Below, one piece after another: positions 24,418 through 33,533 of a stretch of DNA of 64,000 bases. The stretch is from Chitinophaga silvisoli (GTDB taxonomy: Bacteria; Bacteroidota; Bacteroidia; Chitinophagales; Chitinophagaceae), in the NCBI RefSeq assembly GCF_003412465.1, contig NZ_QTJV01000001.1, positions 496,001-560,000 on the forward strand, written 5' to 3'. Positions within the stretch are counted from its first letter, which is position 1. Each line of letters begins with the position of its first letter. The position numbers and the translations under genes were made by a program. The notes below the pieces were generated by a model. The model did not search any database. It saw only the letters and a list, made by a program, of their open reading frames with translations, and had not been told where the DNA came from.

Positions 24418-26748
24418 ATGAGAAAAAAAGCAATCAAATTGGCTCTGGCGGCTTGTTGTATCACTGCCGGTGCCAGCGCACAATCCTTAGCACCTACCGG
24501 CTCTAACCATGGCAACAAGTTTGAGCAATTAGGTACCATCCTCCAGACGCCTAACGAATACCGGTCTGCTTCCGGTGCACCAGGTCCTAAGTACTGGCAA
24601 CAAAGAGCCGATTACGACATCTCCGCTACCCTGGACGATGACAAACAAAAGCTGACAGGAAAGGAGACCGTTACCTATTACAACAACTCTCCCGATCCGC
24701 TGACCTACATCTGGTTACAACTGGATGAAAATGAGCACAACCCTAAAAGCGATAATAACAGCTTCGACGGTAGCGCCATTAAATCCAAAATGACCATGAG
24801 AGATGTCAACCAGATCCTCGGCCCCCGCCCTGGCTTTGGTACCAACATCGTAAAGATCACCGACGAAAACGGGAAAGATATTCCTTACACCATCAACCAG
24901 ACCATGCTGCGTATGGATCTGCCACAAACCCTGCAACCCGGCCAGAAGTTCCGGTTTAAAGTTGAGTGGTGGTACAACATCTCTGACCGTATGATCGAAG
25001 GCGGGCGTGGTGGTTATGAATACTTCTCCGAAGATAAAAACTACCTCTACACCATTACACAATGGTACCCTCGCCTCGCAGTATATTCTGACTTCCAGGG
25101 CTGGCAGAACCATCAGTTTACTGGTCGTGGGGAGTTCGCACTTACCTTTGGCAATTTCAAGGTGAGCATGAATGTACCTGCTGACCACATCGTAGGTGCT
25201 ACCGGCGAATGCCAGAACTATAAAGAAGTACTGACAGCTGCACAATACCAGCGCTGGCAACAGGCACAGAGTGCAAAAGAACCCCTGGAAATCGTAACGC
25301 CTGACGAGATGAAGAATAACATGGCAAGTCATGCAACAGCCCGTAAAACCTGGGTATATAGCGCAGAAAACGTACGTGACTTTGCACTGGTATCTTCCCG
25401 CAGACTGGTATGGGATGCCATGGCTACCAATGTAGAAGGCAAGAAAGTAATGGCCATGTCTTATTATGGTCCTGAAGCCTATCCTCTATGGAAACGCTAT
25501 TCTACCAAAGTAGTCGCAAATACCCTGAAGGTATATTCCAAACATACCATTCCATACCCTTACCCTGTAGCCATCTCTGTAGAAGCTGCCAATGGTATGG
25601 AATACCCGATGATCTGCTTTAACTACGGCCGTACCGAAAAAGACGGCACCTATTCCGAAGCAGTAAAAAACGGTATGATCGGTGTAATCACCCATGAAGT
25701 AGGTCACAACTTCTTCCCTATGATCGTGAACTCTGACGAAAGGCAGTGGACATGGATGGATGAAGGTCTGAATACTTTCTGCCAGTTCCTTGCTGAGCAG
25801 GAGTGGGATAATAACTTCCCTTCCAATCGTGGTCCTGCCTACAAGATTGCAGACTACATGCGTATGCCAAAGGATCAGTTGGAGCCGATCATGACTAACT
25901 CTGAAAATATTGAGCAATTTGGTCCTAATGCTTACGCAAAACCAAGTACAGCGCTGAATATCCTGCGCGAAACAGTAATGGGCCGCGAGCTGTTTGACTT
26001 TGCTTTCCGTGAATACGCACGTCGCTGGGCATTCAAGCATCCTACTCCGGCTGACTTTTTCCGTACCATGGAAGACGCTTCTGCAGTAGACCTGGACTGG
26101 TTCTGGAGAGGATGGTTCTATGGTATTGATCCTGTGGATATCTCTCTCGACAGCGTGAAAATGTTCCGCCTCGATACCAAAGATCCTCAGGTAGCAAAAG
26201 CTGAAGCCAAAGCGAAATATGACCGCAATGCAGACCACATATCCCGCGCCCGCAACAAGGCAGAAGGTATGAAATTCACTGCAGAACAGGATACCGCATT
26301 ACAGGATTTCTATTACAAATGGAACCGCTTTAATGTCAGTGAAGAAGACAAGCAGGCATACGGTAACTACTATGCAGGCCTGAGCCCTGAAGAGAAAAGA
26401 CTGTATGAAAGTAAGAAAAACTTCTACCAGGTTTCATTCTCCAATGTAGGTGGTCTGGTTATGCCACTGATCATTGAGTGGACATATGCTGACGGTACAA
26501 AGGAAACAGATCGTATTTCAGCCTATATCTGGAGACATGACGAGAACCATGTGACCAAGGTATTTGCAAAAGATAAGGAAGTAGTATCTATAAAACTGGA
26601 TCCATTGAGAGAAACTGGTGATATAGATGAAGCAAATAATAGCTGGCCAAGAGCACTGACACCTACCAGGTTCGAGTTGTTCCGCAGCGAGCAGGCTGTA
26701 AGAGGGTCTTCTACAGGAGGTAACCCAATGCAGCAACAACACCGGTAA
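24418..26748 (+). CDS. M1-family zinc metallopeptidase, exported
   Basis: A 776-residue aminopeptidase-type protein with a signal peptide (about 1-21, ending ASAQS). The zinc site is complete: HEVGH at 426-430 and the third ligand Glu449 in WMDEG, at the expected spacing. A GMEYPM segment replaces the usual GAMEN exopeptidase motif, so substrate preference may differ from classic aminopeptidase N. The C-terminal region (about 590-776) has a charged helical insert and a beta-rich tail. It should act in the periplasm or at the surface. It shares an operon with the HupE-like gene and ends before a strong terminator. Confidence 0.9.
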   Translation: MRKKAIKLALAACCITAGASAQSLAPTGSNHGNKFEQLGTILQTPNEYRSASGAPGPKYWQQRADYDISATLDDDKQKLTGKETVTYYNNSPDPLTYIWLQLDENEHNPKSDNNSFDGSAIKSKMTMRDVNQILGPRPGFGTNIVKITDENGKDIPYTINQTMLRMDLPQTLQPGQKFRFKVEWWYNISDRMIEGGRGGYEYFSEDKNYLYTITQWYPRLAVYSDFQGWQNHQFTGRGEFALTFGNFKVSMNVPADHIVGATGECQNYKEVLTAAQYQRWQQAQSAKEPLEIVTPDEMKNNMASHATARKTWVYSAENVRDFALVSSRRLVWDAMATNVEGKKVMAMSYYGPEAYPLWKRYSTKVVANTLKVYSKHTIPYPYPVAISVEAANGMEYPMICFNYGRTEKDGTYSEAVKNGMIGVITHEVGHNFFPMIVNSDERQWTWMDEGLNTFCQFLAEQEWDNNFPSNRGPAYKIADYMRMPKDQLEPIMTNSENIEQFGPNAYAKPSTALNILRETVMGRELFDFAFREYARRWAFKHPTPADFFRTMEDASAVDLDWFWRGWFYGIDPVDISLDSVKMFRLDTKDPQVAKAEAKAKYDRNADHISRARNKAEGMKFTAEQDTALQDFYYKWNRFNVSEEDKQAYGNYYAGLSPEEKRLYESKKNFYQVSFSNVGGLVMPLIIEWTYADGTKETDRISAYIWRHDENHVTKVFAKDKEVVSIKLDPLRETGDIDEANNSWPRALTPTRFELFRSEQAVRGSSTGGNPMQQQHR

Positions 26749-26770
26749 TTGTTGTCACGCTTAATAATGA

Positions 26771-26804
26771 AGCGCTTTTGCCTTAGGCAAAAGCGCTTTT
26801 TTTG
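26771..26804 (+). terminator. Rho-independent terminator after the M1 peptidase
   Basis: A 12-bp perfect stem (AGCGCTTTTGCC with its complement) over a TTA loop, followed by a T-run. The arms resemble the terminators at 46590 and 60328, but the loop differs. Confidence 0.85.
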
Positions 26805-26824
26805 TTTTCACCCTTTTATAAATA

Positions 26825-26841
26825 CTTAACAATTCGTTAAG
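26825..26841. promoter_or_regulatory. Inverted repeat upstream of SusC-1
   Basis: CTTAAC and GTTAAG flank a 5-base spacer, about 145 bases before the SusC start. The rest of the 238-base gap contains the terminator above and AT-rich sequence. It may be an operator, but nothing else supports it. Confidence 0.25.
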
Positions 26842-26986
26842 GTATACTAAACAAATTGTTAAAACTCCTTTTAGATATTTGTACCCAATTATTAGAACAC
26901 AGGGATTGTAGTAGCTAGCCGTAAAGAGAAGTCTAAATCATTTAAATCGCTTTATAGTAGTAATTCACATCAACTAAAAAACAGTT

Positions 26987-29900
26987 ATGCCAAAAAGATG
27001 TAATGCATTCGCAAGGATGTTAATGGTAATGCTATTGTTACCCTTTTCCTCCTTCGCGCAAAAACTAATCACCGGCCATGTACTGGCTAAGTCAGACCAG
27101 ACACCCATCCCCAGTGCGACGGTCATTGTAAAAGGCACAAAAAATGGAACAGTAACCAACGTAGATGGTGGTTTCTCAATCAAAGCTGAAAAAGGAGATG
27201 TATTATCAATTTCCGGTCTCGGTATCACCCCATCAGAATATACCATAAATGGTGACGACATCACAATTGCTGTAAATGCCAGCACCAAAGATCTCAATGA
27301 AGTGGTGGTAACAGCCACCGGGGTAAAGAAAGAGGTAAAACGCCTTGGATACGCTATCCAGGATGTAAAAGCCAATGACCTGACCCAGGCCCGCGAACCC
27401 AGTGTACTCAACTCACTGAAAGGTGCCGTAGCTGGTCTCTCTATCAATATCACCCCTGAAATAGGTCACTCTCCCAGCGTGGTAATGCGTGGAGAAGGTA
27501 GCCCGATGTATGTAATAGATGGGGTGCCTATGAGCTCTGATACTTACAACATCAATCCTGACGACATCGAAAGCTTTACTGTACTGAAAGGCCCAAGTGC
27601 TGCAGCCTTGTACGGTTTCAGAGGTAAATACGGTGTGATCATCATCAATACCAAAAAAGGTACTAAAAACAAACGCGGGTATACCGTAGATTTCAATAAT
27701 AGTACACAATGGAATGGTGGCTTCATCGCACTGCCTAAATACCAGGATGACTATGGTGCAGGTGAATATGGTAAATATGCCTTTGGCGATGGCCAGGGTG
27801 GTGGTGTGAATGACTATGATTATGACATCTGGGGACCCAAACTGGATGGCCGCATGCTGCCACAATACGATGGTGAATACGATGCGAATACGACCTATAC
27901 CACCGCTTTTGAAGATGGAACTTCTTTCCAGGGGCATATAAAACCTACCGCATGGACCGCCCGTGGTAAAAACAACCTGAAACGCTTCCTGCAAACAGGG
28001 ATCCTCAATAGCACCAGCATCGCTGTTAGTTCTTCCACTGAAAAAGCAGACCTGCGTTTTTCTATGGGTAACAGCTACCAGAAAGGGATCGTTCCCAATA
28101 CACAGCTGAACAACTTTAACGCTACTGCGAGCATCGGTTATAAATTTACAAAGCGATTCTCTATCAGTACTTACATCAACTATAGCCGCCAGTCTACTCC
28201 AAATATTCCGGATGTAAACTATGGCCCTAACAGTATCATTTACAATATGATCCTTTGGGGTGGTGCTGACTGGAGCGTAGACGATATGCGCGACTATTGG
28301 CAACCAGGTAAAGTAGGTATCCAGCAGAAATATGCGGAATACTACCGTTACAATAACCCCTGGTTTATGAGCTACGAATGGCTGAGAGGGCACTATGTAA
28401 ATAACGTGAGCGGTTATGCAGCTTTGAATTATAATGTAAATACCAACATTGACCTGACCTTACGTCCAAGCTTAACGACTTACAATTTCACAAATACAGA
28501 GAAACTGCCTTACTCAGCTACCGTTTATGACAGACCTGAGCATAAAGGTGACTACCGCGTAGATAACCGTTCTCTCTTCGAATCAAACGTAGAGTTCCAG
28601 GCTAAGTACCACAGGAACGCTATTCTGGGTTTCCTCGATGTACAAGGTATGCTGGGAGGTAATGCCAGAAATTTCCGATTCAATTCTGAATTCACTACTA
28701 CCAACTATCTGAATGTACCGGGTGTATATGCTTTCTCTAACTCACTCAATTCTGTACAGGCTTCTTCTTACAATGCTGAAATGCTGGTATTGAGTGGTTA
28801 TTATTCATTGGATCTGGGTTATAAATCTTATGTAACAGCCAACATCACGGGGCGTTTCGATAAGTCTTCTACCTTGCCCGCACAGAACAATACTTACTTC
28901 TATCCTTCATTCAACCTGGCTACCGTGATCTCTGACTATGCGAAGCTGCCAAAAGCAATTTCCTTCCTGAAAGTCCGTGGTTCATTTGCCAGCAGTAAAG
29001 CAGGTGGTACGAAAGGTTTCTTTGCTCCCAATGTATCTAACCTGGCAGGTGGTGGTTATGGTTATACTTACCTGTCTCCATATGATGGTCCTGAATATGC
29101 CTTCTCTCAGGTATATGGGCTGAAGCCATATTATAATAATCAAAATAGTGCATCCTATACAGACATACTGGTAGGAAACGATATTAAAACTGCTGAACGT
29201 AAAGCCTACGAAGCAGGTTTGGATGTACGGTTCCTCGGGAACAGGTTAAGCCTGGATGTAACCCGTTATCGTTACACCGATGACCTGATCTTTACAGGTA
29301 ATGTATCTGAATCTACAGGCTATTCACAGTTAACAAAGAACCAGGGTCGCACACAAAACGATGGTTGGGAAGTAACCCTGGGTGGTTCCCCGATTCGTAA
29401 TAAGAATGGTCTGAACTGGGATGTAAATGTAAACTGGTTCAGGTTTGTAAGGAAATGGGTAGATAACCCAAGTGGTGACAACTGGTTACATAGCGGTACC
29501 CGTACAGACCTGGTATATGACAATGCATTTGTACGCACTGCTGATGGTAAACTGGTGATCGACAAGTCTTCAGGTTTATTACTGCGTTATACAGACCTCG
29601 GTGTAAATGCAAAAAAAGTATATGGTCACTCAGATCCTGACTGGCAATGGGGTATCACCAATACTTTCAGCTACAAGAGCTTCTCTTTCCGCTTCAGGTT
29701 CGATGGTATGGTTGGTGGTGTCGTACACGACTATGTACGCCAGAAATCACTGCAGGGTGGTCGCCATATTGAAAGTACCCAGGGTAAATTCGGTACGGCC
29801 CGTCCTGATGATGCTAAAGGTGCTACCGGTTTTTCCTATGTGGGCGATGGTGTCAACCTGACGGGTGGTACAATTCAGCTGGATCCGGTCACTGGCAGAA

Positions 29901-30241
29901 TCGTCAACGAAAAAGAACTGACCATATCCCAGAATACTACCAAAACTTCAGTACAGCAGTATGTAACCAGGATGGCCTCCATCAATGACCTGGACAATAT
30001 CAAAAAGACTTATGCCAAACTGAGAGAAGTAACACTGACTTACCGCCTGCCTTCCAATCTCTTTGGTGGCCGTTCTGTATTCCAGAATGCTTCAGTGTCT
30101 TTAGTAGGTCGTAACCTCTTGTATTTCTTCCCGGATCGTTATAAGGACATGGACGTAGACCAGTACACACAGGATAGCGGTTCCGGCCTGCAAACACCTA
30201 CTACGCGCAGTTATGGTGTGAACCTGAATATTACTTTTTAA
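26987..30241 (+). CDS. SusC/RagA-family TonB-dependent outer-membrane transporter (pair 1)
   Basis: A 1084-residue protein with a signal peptide (about 1-24), a carboxypeptidase-regulatory-like domain (about 26-105), a plug with the SusC-type VVVTATGVKKEVKRLGYA segment and MYVIDGVPM, then a large beta-barrel ending in NLNITF. There is no STN domain, so transcriptional signalling through an anti-sigma is not expected. It forms an uptake complex with the SusD encoded 12 bases downstream, moving an oligomeric nutrient across the outer membrane with TonB energy. The substrate is unknown and no hydrolase gene is adjacent. Confidence 0.93.
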   Translation: MPKRCNAFARMLMVMLLLPFSSFAQKLITGHVLAKSDQTPIPSATVIVKGTKNGTVTNVDGGFSIKAEKGDVLSISGLGITPSEYTINGDDITIAVNASTKDLNEVVVTATGVKKEVKRLGYAIQDVKANDLTQAREPSVLNSLKGAVAGLSINITPEIGHSPSVVMRGEGSPMYVIDGVPMSSDTYNINPDDIESFTVLKGPSAAALYGFRGKYGVIIINTKKGTKNKRGYTVDFNNSTQWNGGFIALPKYQDDYGAGEYGKYAFGDGQGGGVNDYDYDIWGPKLDGRMLPQYDGEYDANTTYTTAFEDGTSFQGHIKPTAWTARGKNNLKRFLQTGILNSTSIAVSSSTEKADLRFSMGNSYQKGIVPNTQLNNFNATASIGYKFTKRFSISTYINYSRQSTPNIPDVNYGPNSIIYNMILWGGADWSVDDMRDYWQPGKVGIQQKYAEYYRYNNPWFMSYEWLRGHYVNNVSGYAALNYNVNTNIDLTLRPSLTTYNFTNTEKLPYSATVYDRPEHKGDYRVDNRSLFESNVEFQAKYHRNAILGFLDVQGMLGGNARNFRFNSEFTTTNYLNVPGVYAFSNSLNSVQASSYNAEMLVLSGYYSLDLGYKSYVTANITGRFDKSSTLPAQNNTYFYPSFNLATVISDYAKLPKAISFLKVRGSFASSKAGGTKGFFAPNVSNLAGGGYGYTYLSPYDGPEYAFSQVYGLKPYYNNQNSASYTDILVGNDIKTAERKAYEAGLDVRFLGNRLSLDVTRYRYTDDLIFTGNVSESTGYSQLTKNQGRTQNDGWEVTLGGSPIRNKNGLNWDVNVNWFRFVRKWVDNPSGDNWLHSGTRTDLVYDNAFVRTADGKLVIDKSSGLLLRYTDLGVNAKKVYGHSDPDWQWGITNTFSYKSFSFRFRFDGMVGGVVHDYVRQKSLQGGRHIESTQGKFGTARPDDAKGATGFSYVGDGVNLTGGTIQLDPVTGRIVNEKELTISQNTTKTSVQQYVTRMASINDLDNIKKTYAKLREVTLTYRLPSNLFGGRSVFQNASVSLVGRNLLYFFPDRYKDMDVDQYTQDSGSGLQTPTTRSYGVNLNITF

Positions 30242-30253
30242 TACCCGAACACA

Positions 30254-31861
30254 ATGAGAAGATATCAACATATAATAATCATCGCATTGAGTTGTCTGAT
30301 TATGACAGCTTGTAATAAAAAAATTGAAGACCTGCAGGCAAATCCAAATCAGCCGGGTAGTGTGACAGCAGAGCTACTGCTGGGCGCTGTGCTGACAGAT
30401 ATGTCAGGTACACAGGATAACGGCGCACTGGAAGGCTATGGCCCATGGGATGCTGTAGCACGCTGGAACCAATACTTCTGCCGTAACTACGAATATTATG
30501 GTGATAACCAGTATGGTTGGGCGAGCGGTAGTTTCGATAGCTACATCGTACTCAAAAATGTAGTACAGATGGAGAAGGAAGCAGCTTCCCGTGGCGCGGA
30601 TTCTATCAATCCTTATGAATCTATCGGCAAGTTTGTACGTGCCTACTATTATTATAACATGACCTCCCTGATGGGTGATATTCCCCTGGATGGAGCTGTA
30701 CAGGGTACAGGCAATCTCACTCCAGCCTATGCTGCGCAGAAAGATGTATTCAGCTTTGTGCTGAATACACTGGATACGGTGAATAATCACCTGACTCAGC
30801 TGATCAATAAAGGTGATAATACCATCTCCGGTTCTTCGCAGGATATTTACTACAAAGGTGATCTGGCCCAGTGGCGTAAACTGGCAAACAGCTTCAAACT
30901 CCGTGTGCTGATCAGCCTGAGTAATAAAGCATCTGACAATGAACTGAATGTTGTTTCTCAGTTTGCTACTATCATCAACAACCCTTCTACTTACCCGATC
31001 TTCACCTCTGTGGACGATGATTTCAAATTCACATACGTAGCGACCTACAACGTTTATCCACAAAGCCCTAACAACTTTGGTTCGGATGCACAGCGTTACA
31101 ACATGGCAAATACTTATGTGCATAACCTGACAGTGCTGAATGATGCACGTGTATTTATCACCTGCGAGCCGGCATGGAATGTTATCGCTACCAAAGGTTA
31201 TAGTGCGGTAGACTTCCGCTCATTTGTTGGAGCCAGTACAGGGGAGTCCATCGCAACTATGTATTCCGATGCGATCGCGGGTAATACCTCCCTGATCAAT
31301 CGTAAGCGTTATTATGATACCTACACTGGTGAACCGGATGTATTGGTAGGCTACAAGGAGATGTGTTTCAACATCGCTGAGGCAATCAACAGGGGCTGGA
31401 TCAGTGGCGATGCAGAGACCTGGTACAAAACAGGTATAACTGAGTCCATGAAGTTCTATGGTATCACTGCCGCACAAACCAGTTATACAGCCTATTTCCT
31501 GAAGTTTGGTAGTTCTTTGGGTGATTATACGGCGTATCCTTTTACGTTCGATTTAAGCACCTATTTAGCCCAATCCTCAGTGAAATATGCAGGTGCTGAT
31601 GCCGGTTTAAGACAGATCCTTACTCAGAAGTACCTGGCCATGTTCCAGAACTCCGGTTGGGAAGCGTACTTTAACTACCGCAGAACAGGGGTACCGGTAT
31701 TTGATGGGGGTACGGGTATTGGTAACAATGGTGTGATCCCTAAGAGATGGGGTTACCCAAGCACTGAACAGAACCTGAATGCATCGAACTGGAAAGCAGC
31801 ATTAACTAACCAGGGATTGAGCAGTGATGATATCAATGGATCAATGTGGTTAATCAAATAA
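30254..31861 (+). CDS. SusD/RagB-family lipoprotein (pair 1)
   Basis: A 535-residue surface lipoprotein. The signal peptide ends in a lipobox with Cys20 (LIMTAC), followed by NKKIEDLQANPNQPG. The start resembles the SusD-like group 2 proteins, and TPR-like helices and the late MFQNSGWEAYFNYRRTG region are typical. It caps the SusC barrel and binds substrate. The final residues SMWLIK end at 31861, just before a bidirectional hairpin. Confidence 0.9.
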   Translation: MRRYQHIIIIALSCLIMTACNKKIEDLQANPNQPGSVTAELLLGAVLTDMSGTQDNGALEGYGPWDAVARWNQYFCRNYEYYGDNQYGWASGSFDSYIVLKNVVQMEKEAASRGADSINPYESIGKFVRAYYYYNMTSLMGDIPLDGAVQGTGNLTPAYAAQKDVFSFVLNTLDTVNNHLTQLINKGDNTISGSSQDIYYKGDLAQWRKLANSFKLRVLISLSNKASDNELNVVSQFATIINNPSTYPIFTSVDDDFKFTYVATYNVYPQSPNNFGSDAQRYNMANTYVHNLTVLNDARVFITCEPAWNVIATKGYSAVDFRSFVGASTGESIATMYSDAIAGNTSLINRKRYYDTYTGEPDVLVGYKEMCFNIAEAINRGWISGDAETWYKTGITESMKFYGITAAQTSYTAYFLKFGSSLGDYTAYPFTFDLSTYLAQSSVKYAGADAGLRQILTQKYLAMFQNSGWEAYFNYRRTGVPVFDGGTGIGNNGVIPKRWGYPSTEQNLNASNWKAALTNQGLSSDDINGSMWLIK

Positions 31862-31869
31862 AAAAACAA

Positions 31870-31895
31870 AAGCCGGACCTGAACAGGTCCGGCTT
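31870..31895. terminator. Bidirectional terminator between convergent SusD genes
   Basis: A 12-bp perfect stem, AAGCCGGACCTG with its complement, over a 2-base loop. T-rich sequence follows strongly on the minus strand and weakly on the plus strand, fitting termination of the two converging SusD transcripts. Confidence 0.8.
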
Positions 31896-31938
31896 GTTAT
31901 TGCTGCTTTTTATAGCGGTATAGATGGCTATACAAATT

Positions 31939-33522
31939 TTATTTATCCCACCACACTTTCGTCATCAACGAATTGCTTCCCTGCCTTGCGATCGCCTCCT
32001 GGTAATTCGTTGCATTGCTTGCCGCCTCTGATGCGGGATATAACATCCTCCTCGGAATCTGCCCACCGGTCGCATTTCCCACGTAATTCACCGGGGTTAA
32101 TGCCGGGTATCCGCTCCTCCTCCAGTTCGCCCATACTTCATACCAATCCAGCAGACTTGCCGCCCAATACTGCGTGTTGATCTGGTTGTAACCATCAGCA
32201 TCATTATAAGGATGTGCTGCCAGGTAGGCCTGAATAGCGGTACTGCTGATGGCCGCTGACGCATCGTACTGCGCCAGCTGACCCATTGCAGCGCTCACCC
32301 CGTTAACATAATGTGTCGCAGCATCTGCTCCCACATTCCAGCCTCTTTTAGCGGCTTCTGCCAACAGCAGCTCTACCTGTGCATAAGTAATTAAAAATGT
32401 AGGTCCGTTCAGTTTCAGAAACACGTTCTTATTCAGTACGGAATATTTTTTCAGATCACCGGGGTAGTTAGGTGCCTTGCTGATATCTGTCGCACTGCCT
32501 TCCCCATTGGTGTCATAACCATTCGGCATGCCCAGCTGGTCTGCAGCTGCGGTACTCCCTGTAGCAGGTACAGTACCGATATAGGCCAGGCGGGGGTCGT
32601 TATTGGTTCTTAAGAAGTCAATAAAGGTGGTGCTTAAGCTGGCTTCACCTGCATTTGCAATGGCATTCCACTCGCCGGACAGGATGTTGCTGTTTCTGTT
32701 CACAGTAGTTCTGCCACCCGCTGCATCGTGCAGAATGTAGGCATTCTCACTATTGGCAGAGATGACACCACCTGCATAGGCTTTCTCTGTTACCTGCTGT
32801 GCTGTGGCCAGATCTACTTTTGTCAGTCGCATACCGATCCTCAGCATCAGTGAATAAGCCAGTTTCTTCCAGTTACTTACCACTACATCTGCCGTAGCAC
32901 TACCTCCTTTGTTGTAAATGAGGTCTCCCTGTCCAGGTACAGCTTTGGAAGCACTCAGTGCTTTGGCCGCTTCGTCCAGTTCATTGACCATATCGGTGTA
33001 AATACTCTGCTGCGCATCGTACTTAGGTGCATAGTTCTGATTACTGTAACCGGCTCCTGCTTCGGAATAAGGAATATCGCCATATACATCCGTCAGGCGC
33101 TGAAAAATCATGACCCGGGCAATGCGTGCCATGTTGTACTGATTAGAATAATACTCGTCATTTTTTGTGAGACGTATTACGTCAGTAATGTATTTCACCT
33201 GGTCAGTATATGCTTTGTCAAACAAGGCATTGGACCATGCATCATTTTGCACATACTTATCACCCGCATACCAGCTTACGTTTGACAACTGTTGCATCAT
33301 CATTGCACAATAGATGATGTTTACACGCCAGGTATCATAACTGTAATCACTGTTACCGGTGTATTCCAGCAGTGCACGGGTAAAGTTGTACTCAGGTACG
33401 CCTGTACTCTCACTGGATTTATTCTTATCTGTATTAATGCTTTCAAAGTTCTTGGTACAAGCTGGCAACAGCATTAAAGCAGGAAAAGAAATAGCAAGGA
33501 TCTTTTTATATAGAGCGTTCAT
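31939..33522 (-). CDS. SusD/RagB-like lipoprotein (pair 2)
   Basis: A 527-residue lipoprotein with Cys22 in LLPAC after the signal peptide, then TKNFESINTDKNKS. It resembles SusD-like group 2 members, with DWYEVWANWRRSGYPAL near the C-terminus. It lies 11 bases downstream of its SusC. The pair is the promoter-distal half of the minus-strand block headed by the ECF sigma factor at 44062. Ligand unknown. Confidence 0.9.
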   Translation of the reverse strand: MNALYKKILAISFPALMLLPACTKNFESINTDKNKSSESTGVPEYNFTRALLEYTGNSDYSYDTWRVNIIYCAMMMQQLSNVSWYAGDKYVQNDAWSNALFDKAYTDQVKYITDVIRLTKNDEYYSNQYNMARIARVMIFQRLTDVYGDIPYSEAGAGYSNQNYAPKYDAQQSIYTDMVNELDEAAKALSASKAVPGQGDLIYNKGGSATADVVVSNWKKLAYSLMLRIGMRLTKVDLATAQQVTEKAYAGGVISANSENAYILHDAAGGRTTVNRNSNILSGEWNAIANAGEASLSTTFIDFLRTNNDPRLAYIGTVPATGSTAAADQLGMPNGYDTNGEGSATDISKAPNYPGDLKKYSVLNKNVFLKLNGPTFLITYAQVELLLAEAAKRGWNVGADAATHYVNGVSAAMGQLAQYDASAAISSTAIQAYLAAHPYNDADGYNQINTQYWAASLLDWYEVWANWRRSGYPALTPVNYVGNATGGQIPRRMLYPASEAASNATNYQEAIARQGSNSLMTKVWWDK

Positions 33523-33533
33523 TGCAGCTGGTT

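Noticed and set aside
27413..28393. 326-codon open frame antisense to SusC pair 1
   Set aside because: It lies wholly inside a clear SusC gene, has no domain or signal I recognise, and its composition follows the codon pattern of the sense gene.
30404..31123. 239-codon frame antisense to SusD pair 1
   Set aside because: Fully contained in a recognised SusD gene; no motif or start context.
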